The notes beneath the pieces are model-generated. The model was given only the letters and a program-made list of their open reading frames with translations, was not told the origin of the DNA and did no database searches. From NCBI GenBank assembly GCA_963812075.1, contig CAWETN010000009.1:434001-498000 (forward strand): 64,000 bases of DNA. Direction: 5' to 3'. This document shows positions 55,312-64,000 of the stretch, piece after piece; position 1 is the first letter of the stretch, and every line of letters begins with the position of its first letter. This stretch comes from JAMXLO01 sp963812075 (lineage in GTDB: Bacteria; Pseudomonadota; Alphaproteobacteria; Acetobacterales; Acetobacteraceae). Made by a program: the position numbers and the translations under genes.

Positions 55312-55321
55312 CGGCCTGTTC

Positions 55322-56563
55322 TCATGCGCCGAACCGCCAGGCAATTGCCCCCGACGTCGCGCCCTTCGGCGTGAATGCCTCCGCGGCGTAGGCGACGGTT
55401 CGCAGCCTTTGTGCTGCATCCTCGACATCGGGTTCTGCCCATACTGCACCCGCGATTCCGTCATACATGTGCTGCGGGTCTTCGACAGGAACGAGGCGAT
55501 AGTTGATTGCCGAAACCAGCGGGCATTTCGCCAGATCCGCTGCAAGCCCCCAGCCGGTTGCCAGTACCGGCAAGCCGGCCTGGGCCGCCTCGGCGATCGG
55601 CAGGCCATAGCCTTCGCTGCGCGAGAGCGACAGATAGGTGTCGATGGCCTGGTAGAAGTCCAGGATGCCCAGCGCTTTCGCGTGGTCGTCGAGAACGACG
55701 ATGCGCGGGTCGCGCGTGGCGGCGTCGCGGATTATCCGCATCCCGACCGGATAGGCATCTCCGTCCCGGCAGCGCAGCAGCAGCAGTTCGCGCGAGCCGG
55801 GCTGGAATGGAAAGGCCGCCTGGAAGGCCGCGATCGCAAAGCCTGCTCCCTTGCGCTCGAAGTTCGACAACATCGACCACGACGTGCCCGCCACGAAGGC
55901 GTCGGCGGGGATGCCGATTTTCTGCCGCGCTGCGTCGCGCCGCAGCCGGTCCCGCGGACCGACCGGATCGCGATCGACGGCGTGCGGCACGACCCGCACC
56001 GTCGCAGTGGCGAAGGTCGCAAGCAAAGCGTCCGCGACGAATGCGGAGGGTACCCAAATCTCGTCGCACCATCCGACGCTCGCGCGCCATTCCGACGGGG
56101 CACGTTCGAGCTCCCAACTCCAGTACGCGACGACGGAGGCCGAGCGCAGCACCGCCGGGGCGAGCAGCGCGAGCGCGCTGGCGAATTTCGGAGGGTTGTA
56201 GTGGATGATCACATCGGTCGGGCGATAGTCCACCAGCGCCGACGGCGCGATTGAGTCCGGAGCTGTGAGGCCGACCGGGTCGCCCAGCCTGTGCGTGACA
56301 TCGACCGGTATCACGTCTATCCGGCGTGCGCGAAGATCCTCGACCATCAGCCGCGCTCCGCGGCCGATGCCGCACCGCGCCGTCAGCATGCCGATGACCG
56401 CCACACGATCGCCGACGAAAGTCCGGTTGCCGTCCTTGCGAAACCGCTCGAAGCGATGCTGCAGGAGTGCCGCACGATGACGTTCGGCAACAGAGGAGAC
56501 CGCGCGGACGACGGGTGGCCGCAGCGAGGCAGGCAGGAGACGCCTCAATCCCAGTCCGAACAT
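55322..56563 (-). CDS. Glycosyltransferase (GT4-like, GT-B fold)
   Basis: The 413-residue product has an N-terminal Rossmann-like half (VAVIGMLTARCGIGRGARLM, TDVIIHYNPPKFASALAL, WELERAPSEWRASVGWCDEI) and a nucleotide-sugar half with RKGAGFAIAAFQAAFPF, RIVVLDDHAKALGILDFYQA and the GT4 signature SRSEGYGLPIAEAAQAGLP. The ATG at 56561-56563 (MFGLGLRRLLPASL) is a better start than one 38 codons earlier, which lacks similarity. The sugar and acceptor are unknown. The neighbours suggest it builds a surface or capsule glycan. Confidence 0.88.
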   Translation of the reverse strand: MFGLGLRRLLPASLRPPVVRAVSSVAERHRAALLQHRFERFRKDGNRTFVGDRVAVIGMLTARCGIGRGARLMVEDLRARRIDVIPVDVTHRLGDPVGLTAPDSIAPSALVDYRPTDVIIHYNPPKFASALALLAPAVLRSASVVAYWSWELERAPSEWRASVGWCDEIWVPSAFVADALLATFATATVRVVPHAVDRDPVGPRDRLRRDAARQKIGIPADAFVAGTSWSMLSNFERKGAGFAIAAFQAAFPFQPGSRELLLLRCRDGDAYPVGMRIIRDAATRDPRIVVLDDHAKALGILDFYQAIDTYLSLSRSEGYGLPIAEAAQAGLPVLATGWGLAADLAKCPLVSAINYRLVPVEDPQHMYDGIAGAVWAEPDVEDAAQRLRTVAYAAEAFTPKGATSGAIAWRFGA

Positions 56564-56693
56564 CGGTTCTCCCGGTCGGGCAACGGTGCGTCGAGCGAGC
56601 TTCCGTTTCGCCTGACCGTTGTTGGCCACGTCCGATCGCCCGGACCTGCGCAGCGGTCGGGCAGGCCCGTCGACCATACGCCGGCCGTTTGCT

Positions 56694-57873
56694 TCAACAT
56701 GCGAGCGCGGCCTGTTTTTCGCCTTTCCGAACTATGATCCCGAAGCAGGTGCACGCGAAACCATCGATGGAGACCTTAAGGTGATAGGTATCTCGACCCC
56801 AGAACTTTCGCTGCTCCGGAGTCCAATCGTGTTCAAATGGGGGCAAATCGATAAACTTGTCGAGCGGCTTATGACCATAATCGAAGTCGAGGGGAGCAAC
56901 ATGGTGGCCTTGATCTGCCAGGCGTTTGGCCAGTGCGCGAAAGTGCTGCTTCTGAAAGAGAACCGTAGGCCAATCGTCAATGGTTTGTTCATCGTTCAAG
57001 TAGTTGAATTCCGTAGTATGAATTGCGATTCCGCCCGGACGCAAAGTCCGCAGTGAAGCCTCGATGAAGTCCAGCCCCTTCTGAATGGAACCGATGTGCT
57101 CCAGCGCACAGATCGACCAGCAGAAATCAAAGTCGTGAAGATCCAGCGGAATGAAATTCATGTTCACGTAGCGTAGACGCACGTGCCTATCGAACTGCTC
57201 GCGGGTAACCAGGTGAGCCTGAAAGACATTGTCCAATGATGAGGTATGCTGATCGGTGTCAATCCAGCCGCGGGCCCCGGGGTCGGACGGATCAAGATCC
57301 GTCACTGTGACATCGACGCCTCGCGCGGCGAGGTAACTGGGCAGCGGCTCAGCACCACAGCCGAACCCAAGGCCGCGCGCTTTGGGATGCAACAGCCCAT
57401 TCTCGAATATCGCTTGGAGCACATATGCGAATTCCCAGAGCTTGCGGTGAAAGATATGTGCGGACTTGATTTCGCCGATCCAGTACCGCAGCCCAGTCAC
57501 TCTCGAGATCGGCCTGAGTCGAGGGTTTGCTGTGCAGACCGATGTATTCGGGTTCGAGACCAGGGCGTGGTGGCAGGGCATTGGAGAGTGTGCGGCCCAG
57601 TTCATAGCCGAAAAACTTGATTGTAAGTTTGGCGTTTTCCAGGTCCCGCAGTATGACCCAAAGTCGGTCAGTGTTAGGATGTGACCGTTCGTCGATAGGC
57701 CCCAAAAGCGCTAAACGCGCCGCGTTGCTTGCCGACGCGCACGGGATATCCACTGCGCTGAGTGACTCGGGCAGTCTGGTATCAAGTGATGCATTGACCC
57801 TTCGATCGATCACCGCACGGATGGGGTTGATCACTGGGCTCAACAGCAATCGCAGGAATGTCGGAGGCCTCAT
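56694..57873 (-). CDS. SAM-dependent methyltransferase (one indel)
   Basis: The gene starts at ATG 57871-57873 (MRPPTFLRLLLSPVINPIRA) and contains GLHSKPSTQADLESDW. It shifts frame near 57495 and continues RYWIGEIKSAHIFHRKLWEF, VLQAIFENGLLHPKARGLGF, GCGAEPLPSYLAARGVDVTV and FCWSICALEHIGSIQKGLDF. The second half holds the SAM-binding loop (GLGFGCGAEPL) and the helix after it. The pattern ESDW...RYWIGEIKSAH seen across the break matches methyltransferases linked to glycosyltransferases that I recall, which supports one gene. Restored length is about 393 residues. Confidence 0.8.
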
Positions 57874-58088
57874 GTCGCGGAACCGCCTCGCCACTGGTCG
57901 TTGCCGATGCACATGTTCCCAGGTTAGTCGCTGCGGAGGGATTCTGCCGAACTCCGCTTCAAAGCCTCTCAGCTTGCAAGGGTCTTTCGTGCGGCGTATG
58001 GGCTGCTCTATCGAAAACCACCTTCCCGGATAGCGTCGCGAACGCTGCGTTGTTACCGGGACGCAGCCCGAACTGTCGGAAGCGATCA

Positions 58089-59762
58089 ATGCTCGGGATC
58101 GATGAACAACAACGTTGGGTGACCGGTGAAACGATGCTGCGCCCGGCACCCAGCGACACGGCGCGAGCGCGAAAACTAGCCGCAAGGCTGCTTTTTCTGA
58201 CCGGGAAAGTACTGCAAGCCGCTGAAGCGGGCGTCACCCCGCTGCGCAGGTCGTATGTTGCGGCCGCATTCGTCCACCAGGTCCCCCGCTATCTGCATCT
58301 GTTGCGATTGCTCGAGATCGACCGCGATCCCGGCTTCGGCCGGATCGCGGCGAGGACACGGGAACGACTGGTGCGGATGCGGACAGCGTTTGCCTCGCTG
58401 CCCGACATGCGAGCCGCCTTGCGGCTTTTCGAAGCCGAATTGCTGGCACTGTCCGGCGATCTCGTTGCTGCACAGGATGCGCTTGAGCCGGTCATGCTCA
58501 GCATCAGTACGATCCAGTCACGCGACCTGCGGGATGAGGTGGCAATCAGGTATTTCGACTTCTCGCTCGGGCGGGCGGAGACTCGCGCCGCACTTCATGC
58601 CCTCCTGGGGTTTCTTGCGACGCGGTCGCGTCATGGAATGGTCGGTGCCCGCTTCGAGCGGACCTTGCGTCTGACGGCCAGGCAGGCCGTCGTGCTGCGC
58701 AGCAACGGCCTGCCCCTGACAGCACTGGTGATCCAGACCTGGAGCAAGATGGTACGAGCGGCGCCACGCCGCATTGCCTCGCGGATCGCCAACATCCTTT
58801 TGGAACGCGTAGGGATGGCGGTTGTGCGGCGTGAATCTGCGCGGCGCATGCCGCGCAGCGGATTGCCGGTCCGGGCAGTTCGCGCCATGGGCGGGATCGG
58901 CGATCTGCTGATGATGACGCCGGGCCTCCGGGCGCTTGCCAGGCGCGACGACCGGCCGATCGAATTCGCCGTGCCAAAGCGATACCTTGGCCTGTTCGAC
59001 ACCAATCCCTTCGTCGCCGCGCTGGAACTCGAGGACCTGCCCCCCCAGTGGTTCAGCGGGGGGCGCATCATCGACCTTACGGACTGCCCGGCGAGCATCA
59101 CCGAGAGCGCGACCGCTCCGATGGTCGTCGTCAATCGAATCGAGATCTTTGCTCGTGCCCTGGGTGTAAGGCAGCGCGAGTTGCGGCGGCACGGTTTGCA
59201 GCCGGTCTTCGAGCCGTCCGCTGCGGCGCGGGAATGCGCCGCCGAGTGGCTCAGGTCGCAGCAGGTGTGCCCGGGAGAATTCGTTGCCATACAGATCGCA
59301 GCGGCCGAGCGTTACCGATCCTGGAGCGGGATGGCCGAAGTTGCGCGCAGGCTGGCGGGGTCGAGGCAGGTCGTCGCGTTCGACGACAAGCCTTCGGCGG
59401 AGTTCGCAGCGTTGGCGCAGCAGCATGGCAACATCAGGCTCGCGATCGGGCTCGAGCTTTCTCTCGGATTGGCACTGGCATGCGAAGCCAGGCTCATCGT
59501 GGCGCCCGACAGCGCACTTCTGCACCTGGCGGGCGCGCGAGGCATACCGTGTGTCGGGATGTTCGGTCCCACGGATGGCGTCCTTCGCATGGGCGCCTAT
59601 CCGCTGGCCGTCGCCGTTTCGCGAAGGGCGGAACTGCCCTGTTCGCCCTGCTGGCGGAATCAGGCGATGCCCTGCGCCCTGACCGGCGGTATGAGCAGCC
59701 ACTGCCTGGACTCGCTGGAGGTTGCGCCGGTGATGGAGGCCATCGAGCGGCTGCTGCGGTGA
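58089..59762 (+). CDS. Glycosyltransferase family 9 (heptosyltransferase-like)
   Basis: The product of about 557 residues has an N-terminal helical part of unknown role (RLLEIDRDPGFGRIAARTRE, ALSGDLVAAQDALEPVML). The GT9 domain shows RAVRAMGGIGDLLMMTPGLR (start of the GT9 fold), VNRIEIFARALGV, VAIQIAAAERYRSWSGMAEV and the late LIVAPDSALLHLAGARGIPC with FGPTDGVLR, typical of ADP-heptose:LPS transferases. ATGs at 58089 and 58134 are both possible. The N-terminal repeat-like helices are not found in classical WaaC or WaaF. It could transfer a heptose in LPS or a surface glycan. Confidence 0.85.
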   Translation: MLGIDEQQRWVTGETMLRPAPSDTARARKLAARLLFLTGKVLQAAEAGVTPLRRSYVAAAFVHQVPRYLHLLRLLEIDRDPGFGRIAARTRERLVRMRTAFASLPDMRAALRLFEAELLALSGDLVAAQDALEPVMLSISTIQSRDLRDEVAIRYFDFSLGRAETRAALHALLGFLATRSRHGMVGARFERTLRLTARQAVVLRSNGLPLTALVIQTWSKMVRAAPRRIASRIANILLERVGMAVVRRESARRMPRSGLPVRAVRAMGGIGDLLMMTPGLRALARRDDRPIEFAVPKRYLGLFDTNPFVAALELEDLPPQWFSGGRIIDLTDCPASITESATAPMVVVNRIEIFARALGVRQRELRRHGLQPVFEPSAAARECAAEWLRSQQVCPGEFVAIQIAAAERYRSWSGMAEVARRLAGSRQVVAFDDKPSAEFAALAQQHGNIRLAIGLELSLGLALACEARLIVAPDSALLHLAGARGIPCVGMFGPTDGVLRMGAYPLAVAVSRRAELPCSPCWRNQAMPCALTGGMSSHCLDSLEVAPVMEAIERLLR

Positions 59763-59779
59763 GTGACCGGGGTCGGTCG

Positions 59780-60625
59780 CTAGGGACGACCGATGACCTT
59801 GCCCAGCGACCTCAGCGGAGCCGTTATCCTCCACGATGTGCTGTTGTGCACGGCGGCGAGATCGGCTTCCGCGGCACGCAGCCGGACATCTTCCTTGCCC
59901 GTCTCCGGCTCGTCGAACCTCCAGGCCTGGACCCCGGGATAATTGCGCCACATGAGCCGGGAACGCCCGCCGAGACTGTCGAACAGACAATCCAGGGCGC
60001 CGCGCGAGTAGAGGCTGATATGGCCGTTGTCCGGCCCGATATACCACCATTCGCGGCCATTTGCCGGGTCGTACTCCGCGGTCTGGAAGGCGAACACTCC
60101 GCCCGGCTTCAGCATCTGACGGATCTCGCGGAAGGTCTCGGCCGGCGTGGGGATGTGCTCGACCACCTCACACGCGACGATGATATCGAAACGCCGGTCG
60201 ACCTTGGGCAGGAAATAGTCAGTGCCGAATTTCGGCCGAATGATATCGGTGCCCCAGGCATCGATCTGCAGATTCCTGCGGCAGGTCTCGACGAAGGTGC
60301 CCATGCCGCAGCCGAAGTCGAGCACTTCGAGACCATCGGGCGGCCTCTGCGCAAGTTGATTGGCGAGCAGCACGAGCCGGAGCGTCTCCGAAACCCGGCC
60401 GTACCAGTCAGGATCCTGCGTGGACCAGTAGGTTTCGTCGTAAATGGCGGTGTGGTCGGCGGCGTCCAGCAGCGTCGAAAAGCAGAATTTGCACTCGGTG
60501 CACTCGTAGTATGGACAATCGTCCGGCAGGTCGGGAATGGGATGACCGGTCTGCTTGGAAGCCGGCAGACGGAACGCCTCGCGCGCAACGCTACCGCAGA
60601 TTTTGCAACGCAGTTCAGTCGTCAA
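59780..60625 (-). CDS. SAM-dependent methyltransferase with N-terminal Cys motifs
   Basis: The 281-residue product starts with a likely zinc-binding pair (CKICGSVAREAF; CPYYECTECKFCFS). The class I methyltransferase domain follows: VLDFGCGMGTFVETCRRNLQ, DIIVACEVVEHIPTPAETFR and QMLKPGGVFAFQTAE. The C-terminus NSTSWRITAPLRSLGKVIG is a motif often found at the end of glycan-modifying enzymes and glycosyltransferases. This architecture occurs in enzymes that methylate nucleotide sugars. It is convergent with the GT9 gene by 17 bases. The precise substrate is unknown. Confidence 0.85.
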   Translation of the reverse strand: MTTELRCKICGSVAREAFRLPASKQTGHPIPDLPDDCPYYECTECKFCFSTLLDAADHTAIYDETYWSTQDPDWYGRVSETLRLVLLANQLAQRPPDGLEVLDFGCGMGTFVETCRRNLQIDAWGTDIIRPKFGTDYFLPKVDRRFDIIVACEVVEHIPTPAETFREIRQMLKPGGVFAFQTAEYDPANGREWWYIGPDNGHISLYSRGALDCLFDSLGGRSRLMWRNYPGVQAWRFDEPETGKEDVRLRAAEADLAAVHNSTSWRITAPLRSLGKVIGRP

Positions 60626-61000
60626 GCGTAAAGCCCTTGATCGGGATGCGTACGGCGGCCGCGGTCCCGCCTGCCTTGCCGCGCAAGCCAGCCGAACCCG
60701 CGCGCGCCGGTCTGGCGGAGGGGATGGACTTCGAATTCATCGCCGTTTCAAGCCATTACGCGACATATTGAGCCTCCAACCGCAGCACAGACACGATAAG
60801 GGGTCCCGATAAGGCGCTCCACGGACCCGTATGATAGCTCACAACCTGAGGCGTGTCTTGCCGGCCTGGCCCGGCTTCCGGTATCCATGCCGTGCGCGTT
60901 GCGAGCACCGTTCCCCTGTTGAGCACCGAGACGACCGGCACGTAGCCGATATTTGAAAACGCGCAATCCGGAAAAACCCGATTTCTCGGAGTGCTCGCGC
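60626..61000. other. Intergenic region before the mobile-element segment
   Basis: No gene, tRNA or clear terminator is seen in this stretch of 375 bases. It marks the border between the glycan cluster and the element-like genes to the right, so an attachment site might lie here, but no tRNA or direct repeat is visible within the window to prove it. Confidence 0.4.
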
Positions 61001-61306
61001 ATGCCCACTACCCAACTGACCAAGCCGCGTCGCGGCCGGTCGCCCGCGACTCCCGCATCACGTCAGGCAGCGAAGCCGACGTCGCGTCCAACAGCCAAAC
61101 GAGTTTCCAAGGTGCCGCCGCTCGTCGTCGACCCGCTGGTCGTTCGCAGGCGAGAGGCCGCCGCCCTGCTGCGGATCGGCATGAGCCTGCTGAAAGAGTT
61201 GATCGTGCAGGGCAAGCTGCGCGAGACGAGGCTCGGTAGTGCCTCGCTGATCCATGTCAGTTCAATCAATGAACTCCTCGGCATCAGCCGTGATGGCGCA
61301 GCATGA
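61001..61306 (+). CDS. Excisionase-like/DNA-binding protein
   Basis: The 101-residue product has a basic N-terminal tail (MPTTQLTKPRRGRSPATPAS) and a compact C-terminal domain, VVRRREAAALLRIGMSLLKE and LIVQGKLRETRLGSASLIHV. It resembles the winged-helix domain (helix plus recognition helix followed by a wing) of excisionase and MerR-type helix-turn-helix proteins, with a usual ending SSINELLGIS. Such small proteins direct excision or repress element genes. It overlaps the next gene by four bases. The nearest element gene is the RepA-like ATPase, in agreement with a mobile element. Confidence 0.75.
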   Translation: MPTTQLTKPRRGRSPATPASRQAAKPTSRPTAKRVSKVPPLVVDPLVVRRREAAALLRIGMSLLKELIVQGKLRETRLGSASLIHVSSINELLGISRDGAA

Positions 61307-61770
61307 TGCCGCTGGACGTCATGCCGCCCGGCCTGCTCGCCGTCCTGGCAGCAGCACAGCAGAAAATGGACGCCGGCAACGGCGAGCCGACACGCGGGCA
61401 ACTCGCCCGAATTCTCCAGTGGATAATCGAGGCTGCCTATGCGGCCGAGCGGCCGGAACTGGGCGAACTGCCACATAAAAACATGGAATTTGAACGACGT
61501 CGAGCGCGACCTGCTGGAGGTCATGTTCACGCCCGAGCACCCCAAGGTCGGCATGAGAACCTGGAAGATCAGCCTGACCGCCTGGGCGGTCTTCGCGGTC
61601 GATCTAGCGATGGCGCCGGAGTGGGAGCGGCCGGACGACGAGGCGACGGCCGGGCGACGGTCCATCTCGCGCGGCTCAATGAGCAGGCCGCCGAGGCTGC
61701 AGGGGCGGTCGGTGACGCCACCGAAGCGCTTTACGCGATCAGCGAGCGGACCACCGCCGTAGCCGCATAA
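61303..61770 (+). CDS. Hypothetical protein of the element (frameshifted)
   Basis: The gene starts MMPLDVMPPGLLAVLAAAQQ and goes on RGQLARILQWIIEAAYAAER. It shifts near 61485 into LNDVERDLLEVMFTPEHPKV and SLTAWAVFAVDLAMAPEWER, and again near 61650 into HLARLNEQAAEAAGAVGDAT. Joined, it is about 155 codons of helical sequence with no family I recognise. It is the second gene of the element operon and could be a small accessory replication or regulatory protein. Sequence error is the likely reason for the breaks. Confidence 0.5.
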   Translation: MMPLDVMPPGLLAVLAAAQQKMDAGNGEPTRGQLARILQWIIEAAYAAERPELGELPHKNMEFERRRARPAGGHVHARAPQGRHENLEDQPDRLGGLRGRSSDGAGVGAAGRRGDGRATVHLARLNEQAAEAAGAVGDATEALYAISERTTAVAA

Positions 61771-61983
61771 ACGAAGCAGCCGCTCCGACCCCACTACGCG
61801 CGGGACGCGGAAACGGCTGCGGCGAAGCCCTGCTCTGAAGGCTTGCCGTGTAGCATATCCGCGTAGCACGTCCGCCCAGCCGCGTAACCGGGGATCGGGA
61901 TGGCGCCAGACGAAAGCGCCGCCCATGGCTATCGCTATCCGCCTGACCACTGCCGGTACCGCCTCCAGCCCGGGAGGCGTCGC

Positions 61984-63541
61984 ATGAACAATGCCGACCA
62001 TCAGCCCGGCGGCAGCGCCACCTTCGACCCAGAACTTGTGAAGGTCTGGGAGGCGGTTCGCACCGCCTATCCGCTCATCATTGAGCACGTCACCGGCCCC
62101 ACCCGCCACGGCGGCATCCATCTGCTCCAGGTCGTGCGGGCGTTCCACGAGCACAGCGTGGCGCTCCGGGCCGCCCTGCATCCGACGCTCCTGACCACGA
62201 TGTTCGAGCGTTTCCCGGATGGCGCGTTCCACGACCGGGCGTTCGCCGATCGCTCCCAGACTGACACCTTGGCCAACGACGTTGCCGCCATCTGGCAGGA
62301 GTGCAGCGAGGCACTGCGTAAGGCCAGGGAGGAAGCCGCCGAACGGGCAAGCTGGCTCACCATTACCGACGAGCCATGGAATCCCGACACCCTGCCACCG
62401 CGCCCATGGGTCGCGCCGCCTTACCTGATGCGCCAGGAGATCACCCTGCTGCACGGCCCGGGTGGCGGCGGCAAGTCGCAACTCTGCATCGCCTGGGCCG
62501 TCGCTCTAGCGCTCGGCAGAGAGTTCGGCCGGCTGAAGCCAGTTGGGCGGTTCCGCGTGTTGCTGGCCAACTTTGAGGACGGCGCCGCCGAGCAGTTGCG
62601 ACGCATCTCCGCCGCCCTGCAAACCTTCGGCGCTACGCCAGCCGATCTGAAGGGCTGGCTATACCGCGTCTCGCTCGGTCCCAAGGGCGAGGCGACCATG
62701 TTCGAGGTCGGCGAGAAGGACGGCGTCATCCGCACCACGCCGTGCTGGGACGCGCTGGAGCACGCCTGCGAGAAGCTCCGCCCCGACGTGGTGATGAGCG
62801 ACCCTCTGGTTGCCATCAACGCCGTACCTGAGAACGACAACCAGCTGATCCGCCGCGTCATGACCGTTCTCAAGATCGGGCTGGCACAGCAATTCGGCTG
62901 CGCCCTGGTGGTCGCCCATCACGACGTGAAATCGGGTGGCGACGACGAAGACAGCGATCAGAGCAACGCCCGCGGCGCCGGCGATCTGGTCAACGCGGTC
63001 CGCTTCGAGCTGGCGGTCAAGAAAATGTCTCTCAACCTGGCGGGGGACATGAACATCCCCGCAGCCAAGCGCGGCTGGCATTTCCGCGTCGGGTCCGCCG
63101 CCTCGAAGATGAACTACTTCGAGCCGCAGGACGCAGAGTGGATGCAACGGCTATCCCTGCCGATCGGCATCGGCGGCCAGCAGACGGTCTACTGCACGCC
63201 CTGGGATCCACCGCCCGACGTGCTGGACGAAGAACAAAACGCCGCTCTGATTTCGCGAGATCGCCGCCGGCAGCAAGTTCGGCCCCTATTCGCCGCAGCT
63301 GGGCCGACACAACGACCGCTCGCTGGCTCTCGTCCTGAAGTCGCTCGGCATCGTCACCCGCGAGGCGCAACGGCGCGTGCTTCGTCGGCTGAGGGACAGT
63401 GACGAGGTGGTGGTGGCGAAGTTCAAGCGCCCTGGCCACGGCTCCAATATCCGCGCCGGACTGCGCACCGCGGCCGGCGAGCCCCGCAACTATGAGTGGC
63501 AGGACGAGGCGGAGACGGACGGGGAGGGCGCCGCGTGCTGA
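61984..63541 (+). CDS. RepA-like AAA/RecA-type ATPase (one indel)
   Basis: This is a RecA-fold ATPase of the type found in plasmid RepA helicases and element primase-helicase operons. Residues 1-150 are an unrecognised N-terminal domain (TFDPELVKVWEAVRTAYPLI). Walker A is LLHGPGGGGKSQL (residues about 156-168) and a Walker B-like region reads RPDVVMSDPLVAI, followed by CALVVAHHDVKSGG and DLVNAVRFELAV. Near 63258 the frame breaks and continues KFGPYSPQLGRHNDRSLALV, KSLGIVTREAQRRVLRRLRD and VVVAKFKRPGHGSNIRAGLR to a TGA at 63539-63541. Restored length is about 518 residues. It sits directly before the repeat array. Confidence 0.82.
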
Positions 63542-63548
63542 GCCCCTC

Positions 63549-63688
63549 AAGTTGGTCGCCAAGTTGGTCGCCAGTTGGTCGCGACCAACTAGGCGACGTT
63601 TCCCCCTAAAGGGAAACCAAGTTGGTCGCCTGCTGGCGACCCCAACTTGGTCGTATCCCAAGGGGGAAACGCCGCCAAGTTGGTCGCC
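63549..63688. repeat. Iteron-like array of AAGTTGGTCGCC
   Basis: The 12-mer AAGTTGGTCGCC occurs at 63549-63560, 63561-63572, 63619-63630 and 63677-63688. A shorter copy at 63573-63582 is the left half of an 18-bp perfect palindrome (63573-63590). A further inverted and slightly changed copy lies at about 63635-63648. Such arrays next to a RepA-like gene are usual binding sites for replication initiators or element regulators. They are too irregularly spaced for CRISPR. Confidence 0.85.
63598..63670. repeat. Nested inverted repeats (possible cruciform) inside the iteron array
   Basis: GTTTCCCCCT at 63598-63607 and AGGGGGAAAC at 63661-63670 are perfect inverted arms. A closer GTTTCCC/GGGAAAC pair (63598-63604 and 63611-63617) competes with them. 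Between them, 63617-63630 and 63635-63650 pair with a two-base bulge around a TGCT loop and contain an iteron in each orientation. The DNA or RNA could form a large branched hairpin. Confidence 0.8.
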
Positions 63689-63920
63689 CAGACGGTCGAA
63701 GTGGATGCGTCCGCTGGTTGTCTGCGCCCCGTCCGCGCCAACGGATGCCTCTGCCGCGCGGCCCTGCAGCCCGCTGCACGGCATCCAGGCGTCTGGCCGC
63801 TATCCAGCAGGGCGCGGCGGATGTCGGACCCGCTGTAGCAGCGCCACAGAGCCGCGACGGCGGTGTCGCGCTCCAGCCGCATCCACGCCGGTTGAGCACA
63901 ACCAGAGAGAGAACCGCCCG

Positions 63921-64000
63921 ATGCCCGATGACGCCCTGACCGGCCGCCGGCTGACGATCGCCGACCTGCGGCCCATCTCCAGAGTCCCCGACCCGGTCCA
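63921..64000 (+). CDS. Start of an unknown gene (partial)
   Basis: The ATG at 63921 is preceded by a GAGAGAGAA-type ribosome site and opens MPDDALTGRRLTIADLRPIS, running to the window edge. Only about 26 codons are visible, so no family can be named. It follows the repeat array in the same direction as the RepA-like gene and is probably part of the element. Confidence 0.45.
   Translation, partial: MPDDALTGRRLTIADLRPISRVPDPV

Noticed and set aside
63549..63688. CRISPR array
   Set aside because: The repeat is only 12 bases, the spacing is irregular (0 to about 46 bases), some copies are inverted and no cas gene is near.

Overview
The window is very GC-rich DNA with dense coding on both strands. 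Gene order and protein character point to an alphaproteobacterium, most likely Acetobacteraceae or a close relative in Rhodospirillales. The clues are the GlgE route with a long GlgE, the gene order around rpsB/tsf/pyrH/frr/uppS/cdsA/dxr/rseP, a D-tartrate dehydratase of Bradyrhizobium type, and Ala at the GyrA position usually held by Ser. The family-level placement is inference; no rRNA is present.

Layout. 1-2.8 kb: the end of a urea-type ABC solute-binding gene, a small monooxygenase, and the cell-division site genes minC-minD-minE. 2.8-20 kb: one long minus-strand operon, glgE > treS-maltokinase > glgB > glgX > treZ > malQ > treY, whose genes overlap by a few bases at almost every junction. 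It encodes both the trehalose-to-glucan route (TreS, maltokinase, GlgE, GlgB) and the glucan-to-trehalose route (GlgX, TreY, TreZ) plus MalQ. 20-21.9 kb: a decayed patch with a broken tyrosine recombinase next to tRNA-Lys(TTT). 21.9-25.8 kb: cyclophilin, coaD and gyrA. 26-27.7 kb: a noncoding inverted repeat, a DUF6790-like membrane protein and a broken hypothetical gene. 27.7-37.1 kb: rseP, dxr, cdsA, uppS, frr, pyrH, then four accessory genes, then tsf and rpsB. 37.4-41.9 kb: an ABC exporter, Hsp20, a host-attachment-type protein, and an ECF sigma/anti-sigma pair. 42-53.3 kb: catabolic genes (two enolase-superfamily dehydratases, a zinc deacylase, ArgE, an LLM flavoprotein, a serine hydrolase, an enoyl-CoA hydratase, a NodB-type deacetylase) and a Na+/H+ antiporter. 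53.4-60.6 kb: an MBL hydrolase and a glycan cluster (FkbM methyltransferase, two glycosyltransferases, two further methyltransferases). 61-64 kb: the edge of a mobile element with a winged-helix/excisionase-type protein, a RepA-like ATPase and a striking repeat and hairpin array.

A major caveat is that about a dozen genes, including the essential gyrA and the min genes, are split by one-base indels whose reading continues perfectly in another frame. The simplest reading is sequencing or assembly error, so broken genes here are annotated as single genes with frameshifts rather than as pseudogenes unless sequence is also missing.

The most unusual items are the repeat/cruciform array beside the RepA-like ATPase, the combined trehalose/GlgE operon with a degenerate amylase-like domain on GlgE, the hairpin over the predicted ECF promoter, and the apparent MinD-MinE fusion, which is probably an artefact.
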